Shown here: positions 29,280 to 38,413 of the stretch, piece after piece
How the letters are laid out: each line of letters starts with the position of its first letter
Numbering within the stretch: position 1 is the stretch's first letter
NCBI RefSeq assembly: GCF_009601705.1
Contig: NZ_CP045687.1
Span: 408,630 to 472,629, forward strand
Direction: 5' to 3'
Source of the DNA: Sulfolobus sp. E5-1-F
GTDB taxonomy: Archaea > Thermoproteota > Thermoprotei_A > Sulfolobales > Sulfolobaceae
DNA length: 64,000 nt
The notes under the pieces: generated by a model
Told to the model about the DNA's origin: nothing
Databases searched by the model: none
Seen by the model: only the letters and a program-made list of their open reading frames with translations
Translations under genes and position numbers: made by a program

Positions 29280-29612
29280 TACTTGACTAATAATAGTGTC
29301 AAAGTATTAGTCATAATTGGAATAATACTCTCCACTCCTTAAAGATTTAACATATAATGTGCTCTTAATCTAATGTAAGTTAAATTCCATCCATAAACTT
29401 ATGATGAATGATCCAGAAAACTTCGTTATTTTTTGGTAATACAAGACAAGTTTGAATGGTATATCGTTGCTTTATTATGGGAGAGCCATAACGATAAGAT
29501 AATTTAAGAATTTTATGGAACAACAGAATTTGATTTGCTACATCAAAAATTCATGTTACATAGGGTCTTGTAAGATAATAAGAAATTTATAAGTATTATT
29601 ATTATTTAGGTT
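29280..29612. other. 333-nt intergenic region with two inverted repeats and thrB promoter
   Basis: No gene is visible. Right after the moeA stop there is a perfect 8-bp inverted repeat, GACTAATA (29285-29292) and TATTAGTC (29305-29312), with a 12-nt loop. A second hairpin, TTATGG-GAGAG-CCATAA (29475-29491), is flanked by ATCG/CGAT. A perfect C-box-like ATGATGA near 29402 has no D box after it. The TATA box of thrB (atttataag, 29585-29593) is centred about 24 nt before the GTG start. Confidence 0.4.
29285..29312. repeat. Perfect 8-bp inverted repeat after moeA
   Basis: GACTAATA and TATTAGTC are separated by ATAGTGTCAAAG. The location 6 nt after the moeA stop suggests an RNA hairpin at the transcript's 3' end, but no T tract follows, so a terminator role is unproven. 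Confidence 0.45.
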
Positions 29613-30548
29613 GTGGAGTGTACAAAAGCTAGGGCATATTCGAGTTCAGCTAATTTAGGATCTGGCTTTGATATATTATCAATGGCGCATACTGCGTTTT
29701 TTGACACTGTTGAAATATGTTTTGAGAATAATAATTCGGAAGGTATCGTGATCGAAAGTAATTCAAAAATTCCACTTGAGCCAAATAAGAACTCTGCTAC
29801 TTATCCAATACTTAGAATAATGGAAGAAAAAGGGATAAAGGCTAGTCTTAGGGTTAGGGTAATAAAAGGTATTCCTGAGGGTTTAGGATTGGGTAGTAGC
29901 GGAGCTTCGGCAGCAGCATCTGTTATGGCGTTTGATAATTTATTTAATCTAAACTTATCTAAAGAAGACTTAGTTAGGTATGCGATGTATGGCGAGATCG
30001 CTTCTTCTGGTTCTCCTCATCCAGATAATGTCGCGGCTAGTGTTTTTGGTGGAGTTGTATCTGTAGTTTCCGTTAGTCCGGTTAAGGTTATTAAAATACC
30101 TTTAAATTATTCGTTTGATATTTTGCTTTTCGTCCCATTAAATATACATATTGAAGAGAAAACTAAGAAGGCCAGAGAAATGTTACCCAGAACGGTTAAG
30201 CTTTCTGATTATATAAATAATTCAAGATATATATCCTCTTTACTTGTTGGTTTCATTAAAGGAGAGAGGGATCTGATAAGACTAGGTTTAAATGACGAGA
30301 TTGTGGAGAAAGCTCGCCTTCCTTTATTCCCTTACTATCCTAAAATTAAAGAGATTGCGATAAAATACGATGCTATAGGATCTTGTGTAAGTGGTGCTGG
30401 TCCTTCAATCTTGGTTTTGACCGATAAAATGACCGATGAAAATAAAATTGTAGAAGAGGGAACTAAAACTTGTAATGAATTTAATGTTGAATGTAAAGTT
30501 ATTAAAGCTAAAATTGCTGGAGGTGTAGAGATTGAAAGACGCAACTAA
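29613..30548 (+). CDS. thrB: Homoserine kinase
   Basis: A 311-residue GHMP-family kinase that phosphorylates homoserine for threonine and, in this group, possibly methionine/cysteine synthesis. The N-terminus has SSANLGSGFD (homoserine kinase signature), the GHMP ATP loop is PEGLGLGSSGASAAA near residues 90-104, and the C-terminal GSCVSGAGPSI closes the active site. It starts at GTG 29613 at leaderless spacing from a TATA box at 29585. It overlaps the cystathionine gamma-synthase gene by 17 nt, which implies coupled expression. Confidence 0.92.
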   Translation: MECTKARAYSSSANLGSGFDILSMAHTAFFDTVEICFENNNSEGIVIESNSKIPLEPNKNSATYPILRIMEEKGIKASLRVRVIKGIPEGLGLGSSGASAAASVMAFDNLFNLNLSKEDLVRYAMYGEIASSGSPHPDNVAASVFGGVVSVVSVSPVKVIKIPLNYSFDILLFVPLNIHIEEKTKKAREMLPRTVKLSDYINNSRYISSLLVGFIKGERDLIRLGLNDEIVEKARLPLFPYYPKIKEIAIKYDAIGSCVSGAGPSILVLTDKMTDENKIVEEGTKTCNEFNVECKVIKAKIAGGVEIERRN

Positions 30549-31662
30549 AGCAGTAAGAGAAGATATAGAGGAAACAACTGGTGCTATAACTACTCCCATA
30601 TATCAGACAACTGCATATCACTATCCTGAAGGAGAAAAATATAGATATTCTAGAGAGGCAAATCCTACGGTTCTAGAACTTACAAAGAAAATTGTGGAGC
30701 TTGAAAATGCTGAGATGGGTGTTGCATTTTCTTCAGGTATGGGAGCTATATCCACATCTGCCCTAGCGTTGCTAAAGCCTGGTAATAATGTGTTAGTTCA
30801 TCGTGATATGTTTGGTAGGTCCTATCGTTTCTTTACAGATTATCTTAAAAGCTGGGGTGTTAACGTAGATGCATCAAACCCAGGGAGTGATAACATTATA
30901 GAGAAAGCGAAATCTAAGAAGTATGATCTAATATTTGTAGAAAATATTACAAACCCTTTATTAAGGGTCGTGGATATTATGGAATTATCCAAGGTGGCGA
31001 AGGAAAAAGGAAGCATATTAATTGTAGATGCTACTTTTTCCACGCCAATAAATCAAAAGCCGTTAGAATTAGGTGCTGATATAGTAGTACATAGCGCTTC
31101 AAAGTTTTTGGCTGGTCATAATGATGTAATAGCTGGATTAGCTGCTGGTTATAGTAAATACTTGAATACTATAGATCAGATGAGAAGAACACTAGGTACT
31201 TCTTTAGATCCCCATGCGGCATATCTCACTTTGAGGGGCATTAAAACCCTTAAAATAAGGATGGATGTTATTAATAGGAATGCTGAGCAAATAGCTGAAT
31301 TTTTAGAAGGACATCCTAAAGTTGTAAAGGTTTATTATCCTGGTCTTAAGTCTCATGTAGATTATGAAATAGCCAAAAAGGTTCTTAAAGGATTTGGAGG
31401 TGTTTTAAGTTTCGAAGTGAATGGAGGTCAAGAAAGTGCATTAAAAGTAATGAAATCACTTAAGTTGATAATCCCTGCACAAACGCTTGGTGGAGTGAAT
31501 TCCGTCATATCACACCCAGCTACCATGTCACATAGGACATTGAGTTTAGAAGAAAGGAAGATAGTTGGGATAACTGATAGTCTTCTCAGACTATCTGTTG
31601 GAATAGAAGATGTAAATGACTTGATAGAGGATTTAGATAGAGCATTAAGCACCTTATATTAG
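30532..31662 (+). CDS. metB: Cystathionine gamma-synthase family PLP enzyme
   Basis: A 376-residue Cys/Met-metabolism PLP enzyme. Lys191 in HSASKFLAGH forms the Schiff base, VDATFSTP (165-172) holds the Asp that contacts the pyridine ring, and FSSGMGAIS (67-75) binds phosphate. Coupling to homoserine kinase suggests that it uses O-phosphohomoserine to make cystathionine or homocysteine. O-succinyl- or O-acetylhomoserine sulfhydrylase or gamma-lyase activity cannot be excluded from sequence. It starts at TTG within the thrB 3' end. The 3' end overlaps the convergent zinc-finger gene by 4 nt. Confidence 0.88.
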   Translation: MKDATKAVREDIEETTGAITTPIYQTTAYHYPEGEKYRYSREANPTVLELTKKIVELENAEMGVAFSSGMGAISTSALALLKPGNNVLVHRDMFGRSYRFFTDYLKSWGVNVDASNPGSDNIIEKAKSKKYDLIFVENITNPLLRVVDIMELSKVAKEKGSILIVDATFSTPINQKPLELGADIVVHSASKFLAGHNDVIAGLAAGYSKYLNTIDQMRRTLGTSLDPHAAYLTLRGIKTLKIRMDVINRNAEQIAEFLEGHPKVVKVYYPGLKSHVDYEIAKKVLKGFGGVLSFEVNGGQESALKVMKSLKLIIPAQTLGGVNSVISHPATMSHRTLSLEERKIVGITDSLLRLSVGIEDVNDLIEDLDRALSTLY

Positions 31663-31973
31663 ATTATTGTTCTTATTTCATGTCTTAATTCTTCCTCTAG
31701 CATTTCTCTTATCTCTCTTCTATGAACTCTACTTAAATGCAAATAAAGCCCTTTTTTAGTGAAAGGTCCTCTGTTACATAATTTACAATACAACAGATTG
31801 TTATTCTCATAGACTAACCAAAAAGACACTTTATCTATAACATTTAAGGCTAATTTCTTCGACGAAATTCCAACTAATTTAATTATCTCATCATCTTTGA
31901 CCACCATTTTGCATGCTTTCTTAACACTAGGGTCAATTAATTTTTCTGCGATTATTGTAATTCCACTGTCCAT
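31659..31973 (-). CDS. Small C2H2 zinc-finger protein
   Basis: A 104-residue protein with one classical-looking C2H2 zinc finger near the C-terminus: Cys63 and Cys66 (CKLC), then His79 and His84 (LHLSRVH), with the Gly and Leu spacing of a real finger. The N-terminal 55 residues form a separate small alpha/beta domain. The C-terminus is a charged helix (RREIREMLEEELRHE). Single-finger proteins in Sulfolobus and its viruses are usually DNA-binding regulators. It overlaps the upstream gene on the same strand by 22 nt. Confidence 0.7.
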   Translation of the reverse strand: MDSGITIIAEKLIDPSVKKACKMVVKDDEIIKLVGISSKKLALNVIDKVSFWLVYENNNLLYCKLCNRGPFTKKGLYLHLSRVHRREIREMLEEELRHEIRTII

Positions 31974-32491
31974 TTTTCATCCCATACTGACGCAATACCT
32001 ATTGAAACTGTTGCCAATGCTATTAGCCTGCTAGCCCTTTTCTCTGTGCTGGTGAAGTCAAAGAACTGTCTTACATCATTTATATCTATCCCCAAAACCC
32101 TAAGAACTTTTTCTACTCTAACTTCCAACTCTAATATTTCAGTTTCAAATGTGCCCATATCTAGCTTTCTCTTAACTTCTATGATGAAATCTAATATATC
32201 TCCTAGTTCATTTTCACTTATTTCATTAAAGATACTTGTTATCTTCCTCTTAATCTTAGAACCTATTACTTCTGCCATCCCTGGAGAATAATCAATCGGT
32301 GATAATTTTGAAATCCACAAGTCAACATATTTCATTATGATATTTCTCACTTCCTCACTCTCTCCTTCCAATTCAATTACTATAGATGCAGCTGCTAAAA
32401 TATGAGACAATGCTTCTCCTACTCTTAACTCCTCCTCATAAGTAGTAAACATGTCCGTTAATACGTTTTTATTATCAATTTCTGTGCTCAA
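31952..32491 (-). CDS. Helical hypothetical protein, 179 residues
   Basis: I do not recognise this protein. It is predicted almost entirely alpha-helical, acidic, with LGDILDFIIEVKRKLDMG and ETEILELEVRVEKVLRVLG as likely helices, and no membrane segment or catalytic motif. The Ala-rich region LSHILAAASIVIELEG near residues 29-44 may form a hydrophobic core helix. It is the first gene of a two-gene unit with the zinc-finger protein (22-nt overlap), so the two may form a regulatory complex. This rests on position only. Confidence 0.55.
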   Translation of the reverse strand: MSTEIDNKNVLTDMFTTYEEELRVGEALSHILAAASIVIELEGESEEVRNIIMKYVDLWISKLSPIDYSPGMAEVIGSKIKRKITSIFNEISENELGDILDFIIEVKRKLDMGTFETEILELEVRVEKVLRVLGIDINDVRQFFDFTSTEKRASRLIALATVSIGIASVWDEKWTVELQ

Positions 32492-32597
32492 GTTATATTC
32501 CCTATCAATTTTGGTTTGTGGATGAAAATATGAGAGAGAGATCAGATAATACTAAATCGCCGGATGGTATAACACTGTAGTGGTATTATTAGGATAG

Positions 32598-32606
32598 CTT
32601 AAAGTA
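32598..32606 (+). promoter_or_regulatory. TATA box of the DUF1152 gene
   Basis: cttaaagta is centred about 27 nt upstream of ATG 32629, predicting a leaderless transcript. Confidence 0.5.
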
Positions 32607-32628
32607 TAAAGTAGGAAAAGGTTTAAAT

Positions 32629-33636
32629 ATGAAAGCATTTGTTTTCGGCATAGGCGGAGGAGGCGACATAGTATCTGCAATAGTTGCCTATAATTACTTA
32701 AGAAAGTTAGGCTATGACGTTTTACTAGGTGCAGTAGTTTGGGAGAGATATGTAGAAGATCCTATACCAGGACCCATATGTTTTGATGATTTAAGAGGCG
32801 CTATTCTAGTAAATCGAGGTTTATATAAAGTTAATAAAAATACCTATGCGATTAGAGGTGGTAAGAAAGTAGTGCCTCAACTAGTAAGAGCAATTAGAGC
32901 GTTAAAAATAGATGAAGCTTACGGAATTTGCAATAAAAGTGGAGCCATAGGCCTTTATTCATCACTAAAAGAGTTTGTAAATAAAGAGAAAATTGACTTA
33001 ATAGTTGGAGTAGATGCCGGGGGTGACGTATTAGCTAAGGGTTGTGAGGAAACTTTGGGTAGTCCACTTATTGACTTTATCTCCTTAGCCTCTCTTGTAA
33101 AGCTAGAGGAGGATGGCTATAATGTTATGTTAGGTGTCATAGGTAGTGGTAGTGATGGAGAATTACAATATGATTACTTTCTTAAGCGGATTAGCGAAAT
33201 AGCTTCGTTAAACGGTTTACTAGATATTAAAGGTTACGATAGGGAGACAGCAAATCTAGTGGAGAAAGTTCTAAATGAAGTAAATACTGAGGCATCTAAA
33301 ATACCTTTTGATGCATTTAAGGGGTTATACGGAGAGGTACACATTAGAAATGGTACAAGAAATGTTTTTGTTACACCTGTCTCCGCTGTTATGTTCTTTC
33401 TTGATCCCATCAAAGTAGCCGAGACTAGCCCTCTTTACAGCTTAGTAAAAGATTCCTTTTCAATTGATGATGCTAACAAGAATCTTAATGAAGTTGGTAT
33501 ATATACTGAATATAACTTTGAAATAGATTTGTATAGTCAATTTGGTTTAAACGCTTCCCACGTTTCGGCGTATGATGTAAATAGTATTAGAGTTGAAGGT
33601 AAGAGGAAATTAGGAGGCGTCAAAATAAAGTGCTAG
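32629..33636 (+). CDS. DUF1152 family protein
   Basis: A 335-residue archaeal protein of the DUF1152 type, with no established function known to me. The N-terminus has a glycine-rich loop GIGGGGDIVSA (residues about 7-17) suggesting a nucleotide or phosphate site, followed by GAVVWERYVEDPIPGP. A second Gly/Asp motif is LIVGVDAGGDVLA, and a third is GVIGSGSDGEL. These three acidic Gly-rich loops look like one active site in a Rossmann-like fold. The downstream nuclease-like gene starts 31 nt later and is probably cotranscribed. Confidence 0.75.
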   Translation: MKAFVFGIGGGGDIVSAIVAYNYLRKLGYDVLLGAVVWERYVEDPIPGPICFDDLRGAILVNRGLYKVNKNTYAIRGGKKVVPQLVRAIRALKIDEAYGICNKSGAIGLYSSLKEFVNKEKIDLIVGVDAGGDVLAKGCEETLGSPLIDFISLASLVKLEEDGYNVMLGVIGSGSDGELQYDYFLKRISEIASLNGLLDIKGYDRETANLVEKVLNEVNTEASKIPFDAFKGLYGEVHIRNGTRNVFVTPVSAVMFFLDPIKVAETSPLYSLVKDSFSIDDANKNLNEVGIYTEYNFEIDLYSQFGLNASHVSAYDVNSIRVEGKRKLGGVKIKC

Positions 33637-33666
33637 ATTTTTATTATTGCATATTTATATTGCTAT

Positions 33667-34209
33667 GTGGATCTGATTCATGAGCTGAAGTCCGAATATG
33701 GATTTGATGAAGATGAGATAAATTACGCGTTATCTAGAGCTAGGGGGATAATTTTTGGCTTTGCTATGGAGTATAGGGCTAGGCGAATTTTGCAAGAAAT
33801 GCATTTTGAAAACATAAAGTCTGTAGATATGCCTACACATGATATAGAAGCGGAAAAGGATGGTATAAAATATTACGTAGAAGTAAAGGCTAGTAAAAAA
33901 TCTCCTACAAGGGAATATAGTGCCTACAAGGTAGCGATGATAGCATTATTAGATGGGGTTCATTTAACCTTATCTATGATACCTAGACCAAATCTTCTTT
34001 TAACTGAGGAAATTCTTAGTGAGCCAAAAAGAATATTGTATAGATTCTTTAAACTCGCTTACACGAAACAATCAGAAGAGCTAAAAGTATTTTTAGAAAA
34101 CGAAAAAAATAGAGAAGTTTTAGATTCGTATTCTAATGTGATAAAGACAATTAGTAATAGGTATCACTTACCGATTACTCTTGATCTCGTTAATCTCTTT
34201 TCTTCCTAA
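33667..34209 (+). CDS. PD-(D/E)XK nuclease-like protein
   Basis: A 180-residue protein with the core of the PD-(D/E)XK nuclease fold. Residues THDIEAEKDG (58-65) supply the Asp, YYVEVKAS (69-76) supplies the E-x-K pair, and an upstream helix contains Glu35 (FAMEYRARRIL), as in archaeal Holliday resolvases and restriction enzymes. It is probably a DNA nuclease in repair or defence, starting at GTG 33667. It follows the DUF1152 gene on the same strand and overlaps the convergent KH-domain gene by 42 nt. Confidence 0.7.
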   Translation: MDLIHELKSEYGFDEDEINYALSRARGIIFGFAMEYRARRILQEMHFENIKSVDMPTHDIEAEKDGIKYYVEVKASKKSPTREYSAYKVAMIALLDGVHLTLSMIPRPNLLLTEEILSEPKRILYRFFKLAYTKQSEELKVFLENEKNREVLDSYSNVIKTISNRYHLPITLDLVNLFSS

Positions 34210-34737
34210 CCTAGAGATTTTGTACATCATCAGATTCCTTTCTGCCTTATCTAGAAATTTATATACCGAGGAATGCTCTTTTCCATCAATTAGGAGCTCT
34301 ATGGCCTTCCTTGCTACTTGAACTTGATCGTAAGGTCCTATTATTCCTATGTAATGCTCGTAAATTGATATATCAACCCCGGTATACTCTTGTATTATTC
34401 TTTTAGCTTTTCCACCTTCTCCTATTATTCTTCCCTTTACTCTTCTTATCGCTTCTGGATTACTTCCTATAAGAGCTTTCAAATCGATCTCATCTAAAAT
34501 ATATTCATCGCTAAGTAATCTGAAGGCAGATTGCTCATCGAATCCTAAACCTATAGCTCTTATTACTGAGGCTGCCTTAAGGGCATCATACTGATTTTGA
34601 CCTTTAGGGAGTATATTGAAAGTCTTAGTTCTTTCATCATATATAATCTTAGTGTCTGTAAACTGCTCTAGTTTCTCAATTATTTTTCTAACTACTTCTA
34701 ATCTTTCATCTTCTACCGTGATGAACAAGATTATCAA
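34168..34737 (-). CDS. KH-domain ribosome assembly protein (Dim2/Pno1 homolog)
   Basis: A 189-residue archaeal homolog of Dim2/Pno1, which binds the 3' end of pre-16S rRNA. Two KH-like domains are visible: a degenerate first one (about 5-85) and a second with RIIGEGGKAKRII (103-115), including the GxxG RNA-binding loop. The C-terminal helix (YKFLDKAERNLMMYKI) is typical. It lies downstream of Rio1 kinase with a 4-nt overlap and after aIF1A, forming a small-subunit biogenesis operon. The 3' end overlaps the convergent nuclease gene by 42 nt. Confidence 0.9.
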   Translation of the reverse strand: MIILFITVEDERLEVVRKIIEKLEQFTDTKIIYDERTKTFNILPKGQNQYDALKAASVIRAIGLGFDEQSAFRLLSDEYILDEIDLKALIGSNPEAIRRVKGRIIGEGGKAKRIIQEYTGVDISIYEHYIGIIGPYDQVQVARKAIELLIDGKEHSSVYKFLDKAERNLMMYKISRLGRKEINEIKSNR

Positions 34738-35498
34738 TCCCCGTTAATTCCAAATTCTGCAATTAACTCTTCTGTTGGCTTTATATTTATTCCTTTATCC
34801 TCAAAAAATCTATTTATGTTATCGAGATCTCTTCTCAGTAATGTAATTGCATCCTCGTGATCTATGGGAACTGCTTGACTTACATCAATTATATAGCATT
34901 TATTATCATAAACCATAACATTATACTCACTTAAGTCTCCGTGAACTAATTTAGCTTTTTTAGTCATAATTTTCACTTGTTCAATTAGATCCTCATATAA
35001 TTCTTGGGTAATTTCCTCGTCACTTAATTCCTTTAAAAGGGGAGCTCTTAGGCCATTTTCACCAATGAATTCCATGACGAGAATGTTTTCATAAACCAGA
35101 ATAGGTTTTGGTACTCTAGTTCCAGCCTCATATAGCCTACTAAGGTTTTTGAATTCTTTTTTTGCCCAAGTATTAATAAGTTGCTTAGTGTTGGTTATCT
35201 TTATGTCTTCAAATCTTATATCGCCAACAGTATACTTCTTAATTGCTCTTTTACTTTGGGCTGTAGATGTATAGTATATCTTTACTGCATAATACTTATT
35301 ATCAAAAGTCTTTGCAGGATATATTCTAGCTTCTTTCCCAGACGATATTGCTCCCAGATACTCTTCAATGTTTAATCGTCTAGCTATTTGAATTAGATTC
35401 AGATAAGTCCTATAATCTATCGTGGAATCTACCACTTTAAAAAGATCTTCATCTTTATGTCTTTTTTCATCCTTGGTTCTCTTAGGTAATTCTGTCAA
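34734..35498 (-). CDS. rio1: Rio1-type atypical protein kinase/ATPase
   Basis: A 254-residue RIO kinase that acts in the last steps of small-subunit maturation. The P-loop GAISSGKEA is at residues 49-57, the invariant Lys73 is in AVKIY, the catalytic loop HGDLSEYN at 186-193 has Asp188 and Asn193, and the metal-binding IIDVSQ is at 203-208. STAQ near 78-81 and the Rio1-type flexible loop assign it to the Rio1 group. It lies between aIF1A (2-nt gap) and the Dim2-like gene (4-nt overlap). Confidence 0.93.
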   Translation of the reverse strand: MTELPKRTKDEKRHKDEDLFKVVDSTIDYRTYLNLIQIARRLNIEEYLGAISSGKEARIYPAKTFDNKYYAVKIYYTSTAQSKRAIKKYTVGDIRFEDIKITNTKQLINTWAKKEFKNLSRLYEAGTRVPKPILVYENILVMEFIGENGLRAPLLKELSDEEITQELYEDLIEQVKIMTKKAKLVHGDLSEYNVMVYDNKCYIIDVSQAVPIDHEDAITLLRRDLDNINRFFEDKGINIKPTEELIAEFGINGD

Positions 35499-35500
35499 AT

Positions 35501-35827
35501 CTATCCTCTTAACTGATCAATTACTTCTCTACTTATGATATTCTCGTTTACAAGTCTCTTTATTTCATCATTTCCGTATTTATACAATATATCGCAACGA
35601 TTAGGTTGAAAATCCCAAATACCAACAAGCACTACATCTCCTTCTCTCATCCACATTTTCTTCCTTATTTTGCCAGGTATTCTTGCTAATCTCTCCTTTC
35701 CATCCATACACAATACTGTTAAATGATCTCCACCTAACATTTTCTTAACTACACATATAGTCTGTCCCTCTTCGGGCTTTGGAACATCCTTACTAGGCGC
35801 TTCCTGGGCCCTATCTTTCTTAGGCAA
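35501..35827 (-). CDS. eif1A: Translation initiation factor aIF1A
   Basis: A 108-residue archaeal IF1A with the S1-type OB fold (residues about 25-95: CVVKKMLGGDHLTVLCMDGKE is its first half, RIPGKIRKKMW its RNA-contacting loop). It promotes scanning-competent small-subunit binding and start selection. It starts at TTG. It is the first gene of the aIF1A-Rio1-Dim2 unit, so translation initiation and small-subunit assembly are co-expressed. The N-terminal tail is basic and Pro-rich, as usual. Confidence 0.94.
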   Translation of the reverse strand: MPKKDRAQEAPSKDVPKPEEGQTICVVKKMLGGDHLTVLCMDGKERLARIPGKIRKKMWMREGDVVLVGIWDFQPNRCDILYKYGNDEIKRLVNENIISREVIDQLRG

Positions 35828-35874
35828 CTTATTTATTCACCTACAATAGTCTATTGTTATAAATGCATAAAAAA

Positions 35875-37068
35875 TTACTTCATCTCTTTCAAGAGCTCGA
35901 TAGCAATTGCAGTTGATCCTCCAATTCCATGGCAAATACTAGCAATTCCTCTCGTTCCGCGCATTCTAGATAGCACATTTAAAAGCGTTACTATAATCCT
36001 TGCACCGCTTGTACCTATTGGATGGCCTAACGCTATAGCCCCTCCAAATACGTTAAGTCTATCATAAGGTATTCCTAGGTACCTATTTACTAGAACATTA
36101 TTTACAGCAAATGCCTCATTATTCTCAAAATAATCGAAACGATTTATATTAGTATCTAATTTGCTTAACAATTTTTTAATAGCAAAAATCGGTGCCTCAG
36201 TGAACCTCCAACTCTCTATACCCACCCAACTATATCCTAGAATTCGGGCCAAAGGTTCTATTTTAAGTTCCTTAACTGCTTTTTCACTCATTAATACCAA
36301 AGCTGAAGCACCATCTGATATCTGTGACGAATTCCCAGCGGTATGTAGACCATCATTAGTAAATGCTGGAGGTAAAGTAGAAAGCTTATCTAAGGTGGTG
36401 TCAGCTCTTATTCCCTCATCAGCGTTAATTACTTTTGCATCAGTTTTAATCTCGACGATTTCTGACTTAAAGTACCCATTGACCGTAGCCTTATGAGCCC
36501 TTTGATGACTTTGATAAGCGACTTCATCTAACTCTTTTCTTGAAATATTATGAGCTTTTGCAACCATATCCGCCTCTTGTCCCATTACTTTCAGCAAGAA
36601 GGGATCAGTTAATCCATCATATAGCATAGTATCAATAAGCTCAATGTTTCTATTCATTAACATTTTCACACCCCATCTAATATCAGATTTTATTGCGAAC
36701 ATTGCTTGGCTCATACTTTCTGTTCCTCCCGCGACTATTATGTCGGCATCTCCAGATTTGATCATCTGTGAAGCAGTGATTATACTTATCATCCCTGAAG
36801 AGCAAACCATATCTACGGAAAATCCATCTATTTCGTATGGAATTCCGGCTCTAATTGCACACTGTCTAGCTATATCTTGGCCATGCCCAGCTCTCAACAC
36901 GTTTCCCATAATTGCAATGTCTACTTTACTTGGTTCTACATTAGCTCTTCTTAACGCTTCTTTAATTACTATTGAACCCAAATCCACTGCTGAGAAATTT
37001 TTTAAAGCACCACCAAACTTTCCAATAGGCGTTCTAACAGCTGATACAATATATACACTTTCTGGCAT
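35875..37068 (-). CDS. Acetyl-CoA C-acetyltransferase (thiolase)
   Basis: A 397-residue thiolase. The nucleophile Cys89 lies in DMVCSSGM, the catalytic His in GGAIALGHPIGTSGAR, and the second catalytic Cys in ASICHGIGGSTA, where the usual Cys-Gly-Gly-Gly is Cys-His-Gly-Ile. It condenses two acetyl-CoA to acetoacetyl-CoA at the entry of the mevalonate pathway, or runs in reverse in degradation. No DUF35 partner gene is adjacent, unlike many archaeal acetyl-CoA acetyltransferases, but the loop-containing length suits a self-sufficient biosynthetic or degradative enzyme. Confidence 0.88.
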   Translation of the reverse strand: MPESVYIVSAVRTPIGKFGGALKNFSAVDLGSIVIKEALRRANVEPSKVDIAIMGNVLRAGHGQDIARQCAIRAGIPYEIDGFSVDMVCSSGMISIITASQMIKSGDADIIVAGGTESMSQAMFAIKSDIRWGVKMLMNRNIELIDTMLYDGLTDPFLLKVMGQEADMVAKAHNISRKELDEVAYQSHQRAHKATVNGYFKSEIVEIKTDAKVINADEGIRADTTLDKLSTLPPAFTNDGLHTAGNSSQISDGASALVLMSEKAVKELKIEPLARILGYSWVGIESWRFTEAPIFAIKKLLSKLDTNINRFDYFENNEAFAVNNVLVNRYLGIPYDRLNVFGGAIALGHPIGTSGARIIVTLLNVLSRMRGTRGIASICHGIGGSTAIAIELLKEMK

Positions 37069-37103
37069 ACCAAATATACACTCATTTATTAGGTTTAAAT
37101 TTT

Positions 37104-38369
37104 TTAAGCAGTGACTCCACGCAGGTCATAAAATGATGCTTCGGTTATTTTAACATCGTACCACTTTCCCAGTTCTACATTTTCAGATCTAATTACAACC
37201 GGAATGTAATTGATTAATCTTCCTATTACTGATCCTTTACGACCCAATTCTGTGGTAATAGCTCTGCAAGTACTTCCCACATAATCTAAATGAATAGACA
37301 ATGCGATATCCTCATATAGTTTGTTAGCTATTTGAATTCTCTTTTTCTTTATACTATCTGGAACTTGAGGCATTGATGCACTTCTAGTATTTGGCCTTAT
37401 AGAGTACATTGCTAGGTGTATTCTCTCAAACCTTAGTTCTTTCATAAGCAATAAGGTATTATTAAACGCCTCGTCATCTTCTCCAGGATGACCTATAATT
37501 ATATCAGTAGTTATATTAACAAATGGTATTTTACTTCTTATTTCTCTAACCAACTCCTTATATTCGTCTATTGTATATTTCCTATTCATTAGCTTTAATA
37601 CCCTATCATCTCCACTTTGGACTGGTAAATGTATAAACTTAAACACTTTAGGGTTTCTCATAACTTCTATTAAGTCATCTATTATCCTCATAGCTTGTTC
37701 TGGTGTCATCATACCTATCCTTATCATATAGTCTCCATCTATTTCCGTTACCTTATTTACCACATCAACTAAACTTATAGATCCCCCTAAATCTAACCCA
37801 TAAGCTGCAGTATCTTGACCAGTTAATTCTATTTCTTTAGCACCAGCTTGTATGGCATCCCTTGCAGCATTAACTATTTCTCTTAATGGATAGCTCCTCA
37901 ATTTTCTTCTTGCTAGCTTAGTTATGCAGAAGCTACAATTGCCCGCACATCCATCAGCTACTGGAATTATCGCTATTTTTCCTTCGAAAGTTCTAGGAGT
38001 TATAAGCGCTCTTTCACCTTCAAGGATAATTTTACGTTCTTCTGATTTTATTACATCTACTATTCTTTCAACAGATTGCGGACCTATTAATGACGCGTTT
38101 GGAGCTATGGAAAGGACTGTTGCTGGTTCTGCGCTACTCATACATCCTGCTACTACTAATTTTTTTGATAACGTGTTTAATTCCTTAATTCTTTGTTTCA
38201 TCCTCTCTTCAGTTTCTAGTCTCACAGCGCAGGTATTGAGTATAATTATATCCGCGTTCTCAGGTTTCTCTACAAAAGTATAACCCTCACTTTTAAGCAG
38301 TGTCATCATTACGTAAGTATCTGCTTTATTTAATGCGCATCCATATGTCTCAACGTAAATGCTTTTCAT
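37104..38369 (-). CDS. tRNA t6A37 methylthiotransferase (radical SAM, e-MtaB/CDKAL1 type)
   Basis: A 421-residue methylthiotransferase that converts t6A37 of tRNA to ms2t6A. The N-terminal UPF0004 domain provides Cys11, Cys47 and Cys76 for the auxiliary cluster. The radical SAM motif CAGNCSFC gives Cys141, 145 and 148. A TRAM RNA-binding domain ends the protein (from about 360). The insertion pattern and lineage fit the archaeal/eukaryotic e-MtaB group. It is divergent from the aIF2-beta gene with a 44-nt shared promoter region. Confidence 0.92.
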   Translation of the reverse strand: MKSIYVETYGCALNKADTYVMMTLLKSEGYTFVEKPENADIIILNTCAVRLETEERMKQRIKELNTLSKKLVVAGCMSSAEPATVLSIAPNASLIGPQSVERIVDVIKSEERKIILEGERALITPRTFEGKIAIIPVADGCAGNCSFCITKLARRKLRSYPLREIVNAARDAIQAGAKEIELTGQDTAAYGLDLGGSISLVDVVNKVTEIDGDYMIRIGMMTPEQAMRIIDDLIEVMRNPKVFKFIHLPVQSGDDRVLKLMNRKYTIDEYKELVREIRSKIPFVNITTDIIIGHPGEDDEAFNNTLLLMKELRFERIHLAMYSIRPNTRSASMPQVPDSIKKKRIQIANKLYEDIALSIHLDYVGSTCRAITTELGRKGSVIGRLINYIPVVIRSENVELGKWYDVKITEASFYDLRGVTA

Positions 38370-38382
38370 ATTCTTCAGTAGT

Positions 38383-38391
38383 ATTTTAAAC
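38383..38391 (+). promoter_or_regulatory. TATA box of the aIF2-beta operon
   Basis: attttaaac is centred about 27 nt upstream of GTG 38414, supporting GTG as the leaderless start of aIF2-beta. Confidence 0.55.
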
Positions 38392-38413
38392 CCTATGTGC
38401 TTATAGATTTAAT

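Noticed and set aside
29395-29440. Perfect C-box-like ATGATGA at about 29402
   Set aside because: No CTGA D box follows within the 10-20 nt expected, and no second box pair is present.
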